From Rutidosis leptorrhynchoides (Eukaryota > Streptophyta > Magnoliopsida > Asterales > Asteraceae), in assembly GCF_046630445.1 (NCBI RefSeq), contig NC_092333.1, positions 6,630,501 to 6,694,500 on the forward strand: DNA of 64,000 nucleotides. The letters are read 5' to 3'. The notes under the pieces were generated by a model that worked only from the letters and a program-made list of their open reading frames with translations, ran no database searches and was not told the origin of the DNA. Of this stretch, positions 63,016-64,000 are shown one piece after another (within the stretch, counting starts at the first letter, position 1; each line of letters starts with the position of its first letter). Made by a program: the position numbers and the translations under genes.

Positions 63016-63436
63016 ATGTTATAGAAATTACCCCAACTGAATTTAAAAAGGCAAAAGAAAATAATAAGGGAAAGGGTATAAAAATAGAGAAATCTAATTC
63101 CAACCCCGATGAACTTTATATGTATCGTCAACCCCCGAAGTCCTTAAGTGGTAACAATGACCCGGGAACCTCTAAACCACCAGGTTTTTCTAAACCAATG
63201 TGGAAAATTACGGCTCGTATTAGGGGAACATCATATATCCCTAGAAACTTGGAAAAACGAACCAAAACCAAAGAAGAAGAAACAAGCGAGTCGGAATAAG
63301 ATAGTTGTATTCGTGTGGTGTAATATATGTAATATAGTGTGCTTATGCTTTATGATATATGTAAAAATTGCTTGTATTAATAAGTATTTTTTTTATGAAT
63401 CTAACTCTTGTCTATTTTACAGTATAAAAACAGAAA

Positions 63437-64000
63437 ATGGATAGACAACCCAATATTTTAAGAGACCTACCCGGAGACATGATTGATGAAATCTTGTCTA
63501 GAGTCGGTCAGAATTCTTCGGCACAACTATTTAAGGCGAGATCAGTTTGTAAGACATTCGAAGAACGTTCCAAGAATGCCTTGGTTTATAAAAGGCTTTC
63601 GTTCGAAAGATGGGGGATATCACATTGGGAAATCCATAAGTTACGATGTGTTTACTTTGACGCATATATTGCGGGGAACCCAAATGCTATTTTACGCAAT
63701 GGGTTAAGAAATTATTTTGACTCAATATATCCGAATATTGGACTTCATGATTTAGAAAAAGCGGCTAACATGCAACATAAAAAAGCATGTTATGCTTACG
63801 GATTAGTAATGTTCGCTTCTCACCAAAGTGAGAACAAGAACATCGGGCTACAACTATTAAACAAAACGTTCTCACAAGTGACGGAGTCGGTAATTGGGGT
63901 AAGAAATGAGGTATTTAGATTGTTACGGGACTGTTGGACATTACGTAACCCTCGTCCCTTTGACGACGTTACAACACGCTGTCTTATCAACGGCCATAAC
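63437..64000 (+). CDS. F-box protein (At2g35280-like type), partial
   Basis: ATG at 63437; open for 188 codons to the window edge, no stop. Residues 1-50 are an F-box (NILRDLPGDMIDEILSRVG...ARSVCKTFEERS), the part that would bind SKP1 in an SCF ubiquitin ligase. Downstream come CVYFDAYIAGNPNAILRNGL, YFDSIYPNIGLHDLEKAA and ACYAYGLVMFAS, like the Sel1-like helical region of the F-box At2g35280/At1g67623 group; this match is from memory. The ORF lies in the internal region of the LTR element beginning at 49561, about 140 bp after the preceding coding-like stretch ends. It may be a captured host gene carried as cargo, or a host gene that the element merely adjoins. An intact frame of this length in decayed surroundings suggests recent or ongoing selection. 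Confidence 0.72.
   Translation, partial: MDRQPNILRDLPGDMIDEILSRVGQNSSAQLFKARSVCKTFEERSKNALVYKRLSFERWGISHWEIHKLRCVYFDAYIAGNPNAILRNGLRNYFDSIYPNIGLHDLEKAANMQHKKACYAYGLVMFASHQSENKNIGLQLLNKTFSQVTESVIGVRNEVFRLLRDCWTLRNPRPFDDVTTRCLINGHN

Larger units (their letters stand above)
49561..64000 (+). mobile_element. Large LTR element carrying an F-box ORF (runs off the window)
   Basis: A 3240-bp LTR (49561-52800) and primer site are followed by an internal region. That region has an acidic coding stretch from 53010, a 9.7 kb nested element (53346-63015), more coding-like sequence rich in Lys/Glu/Ser (63021-63300), and an F-box ORF from 63437. No pol motifs are visible in the part shown. It inserted into the Cassandra LTR after gcgta. 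The 3' LTR would lie right of the window. Confidence 0.75.

Overview
The window is nuclear DNA of a flowering plant. It has AT-rich intergenic sequence, genes split by GT-AG introns, and a dense load of LTR retroelements, MITEs, Helitron-like elements and SINE/LINE pieces. The LTR families look to me like those of the daisy family (Asteraceae); that placement is inference from memory, not a search.

Host genes. Four host genes are readable, and one more ORF lies inside a retroelement. (1) 12898-13546 (+) is a two-exon, stellacyanin-type, probably GPI-anchored blue copper protein. (2) 14577-17374 (-) is a five-exon bHLH factor of the ILR3/bHLH115 iron-homeostasis clade, with one GC-AG intron. 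(3) 20438-20950 (-) is a single-exon membrane-anchored proline-rich protein. (4) 23700-39542 (-) is a complete ATXR3/SDG2-type histone H3K4 methyltransferase; I placed 19 coding exons giving 2296 codons, with every junction in phase. A young Ty1/Copia element (25973-31120) sits in its intron 12. (5) An F-box ORF opens at 63437 and runs off the right edge.

Left part (1-11760). The end of an old LTR is followed by a 10.3 kb non-autonomous LTR element (1417-11755, TSD caagg) with LTRs of about 3 kb and no pol. Its 5' LTR holds a nested hAT-type MITE. Its internal region carries a decayed piece of a host poly(A)-binding protein gene.

Middle part (11761-49048). The host genes are separated by MITEs, SINE-like pieces, a LINE 3' end, a fossil of a mitochondrial-plasmid RNA polymerase, two Helitron-like elements, a solo LTR with four near-identical palindromes, and an unexplained exon-like ORF at 46257-46518.

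Right part (49049-64000). This is a three-level nest. A Cassandra TRIM with 5S rRNA-like LTRs is interrupted at 49561 by a large LTR element. That element carries an acidic coding stretch and the F-box ORF. It is in turn interrupted by a very young element (53346-63015, TSD atgtt) of the same non-autonomous family as the one at 1417-11755, which carries the same poly(A)-binding-protein fragment in the same relative orientation.

The most notable signals are the two host-gene passengers in LTR elements (a PABP fragment shared by two copies, and an intact-looking F-box ORF) and the complete ATXR3 gene that tolerates a 5.1 kb Copia insertion.
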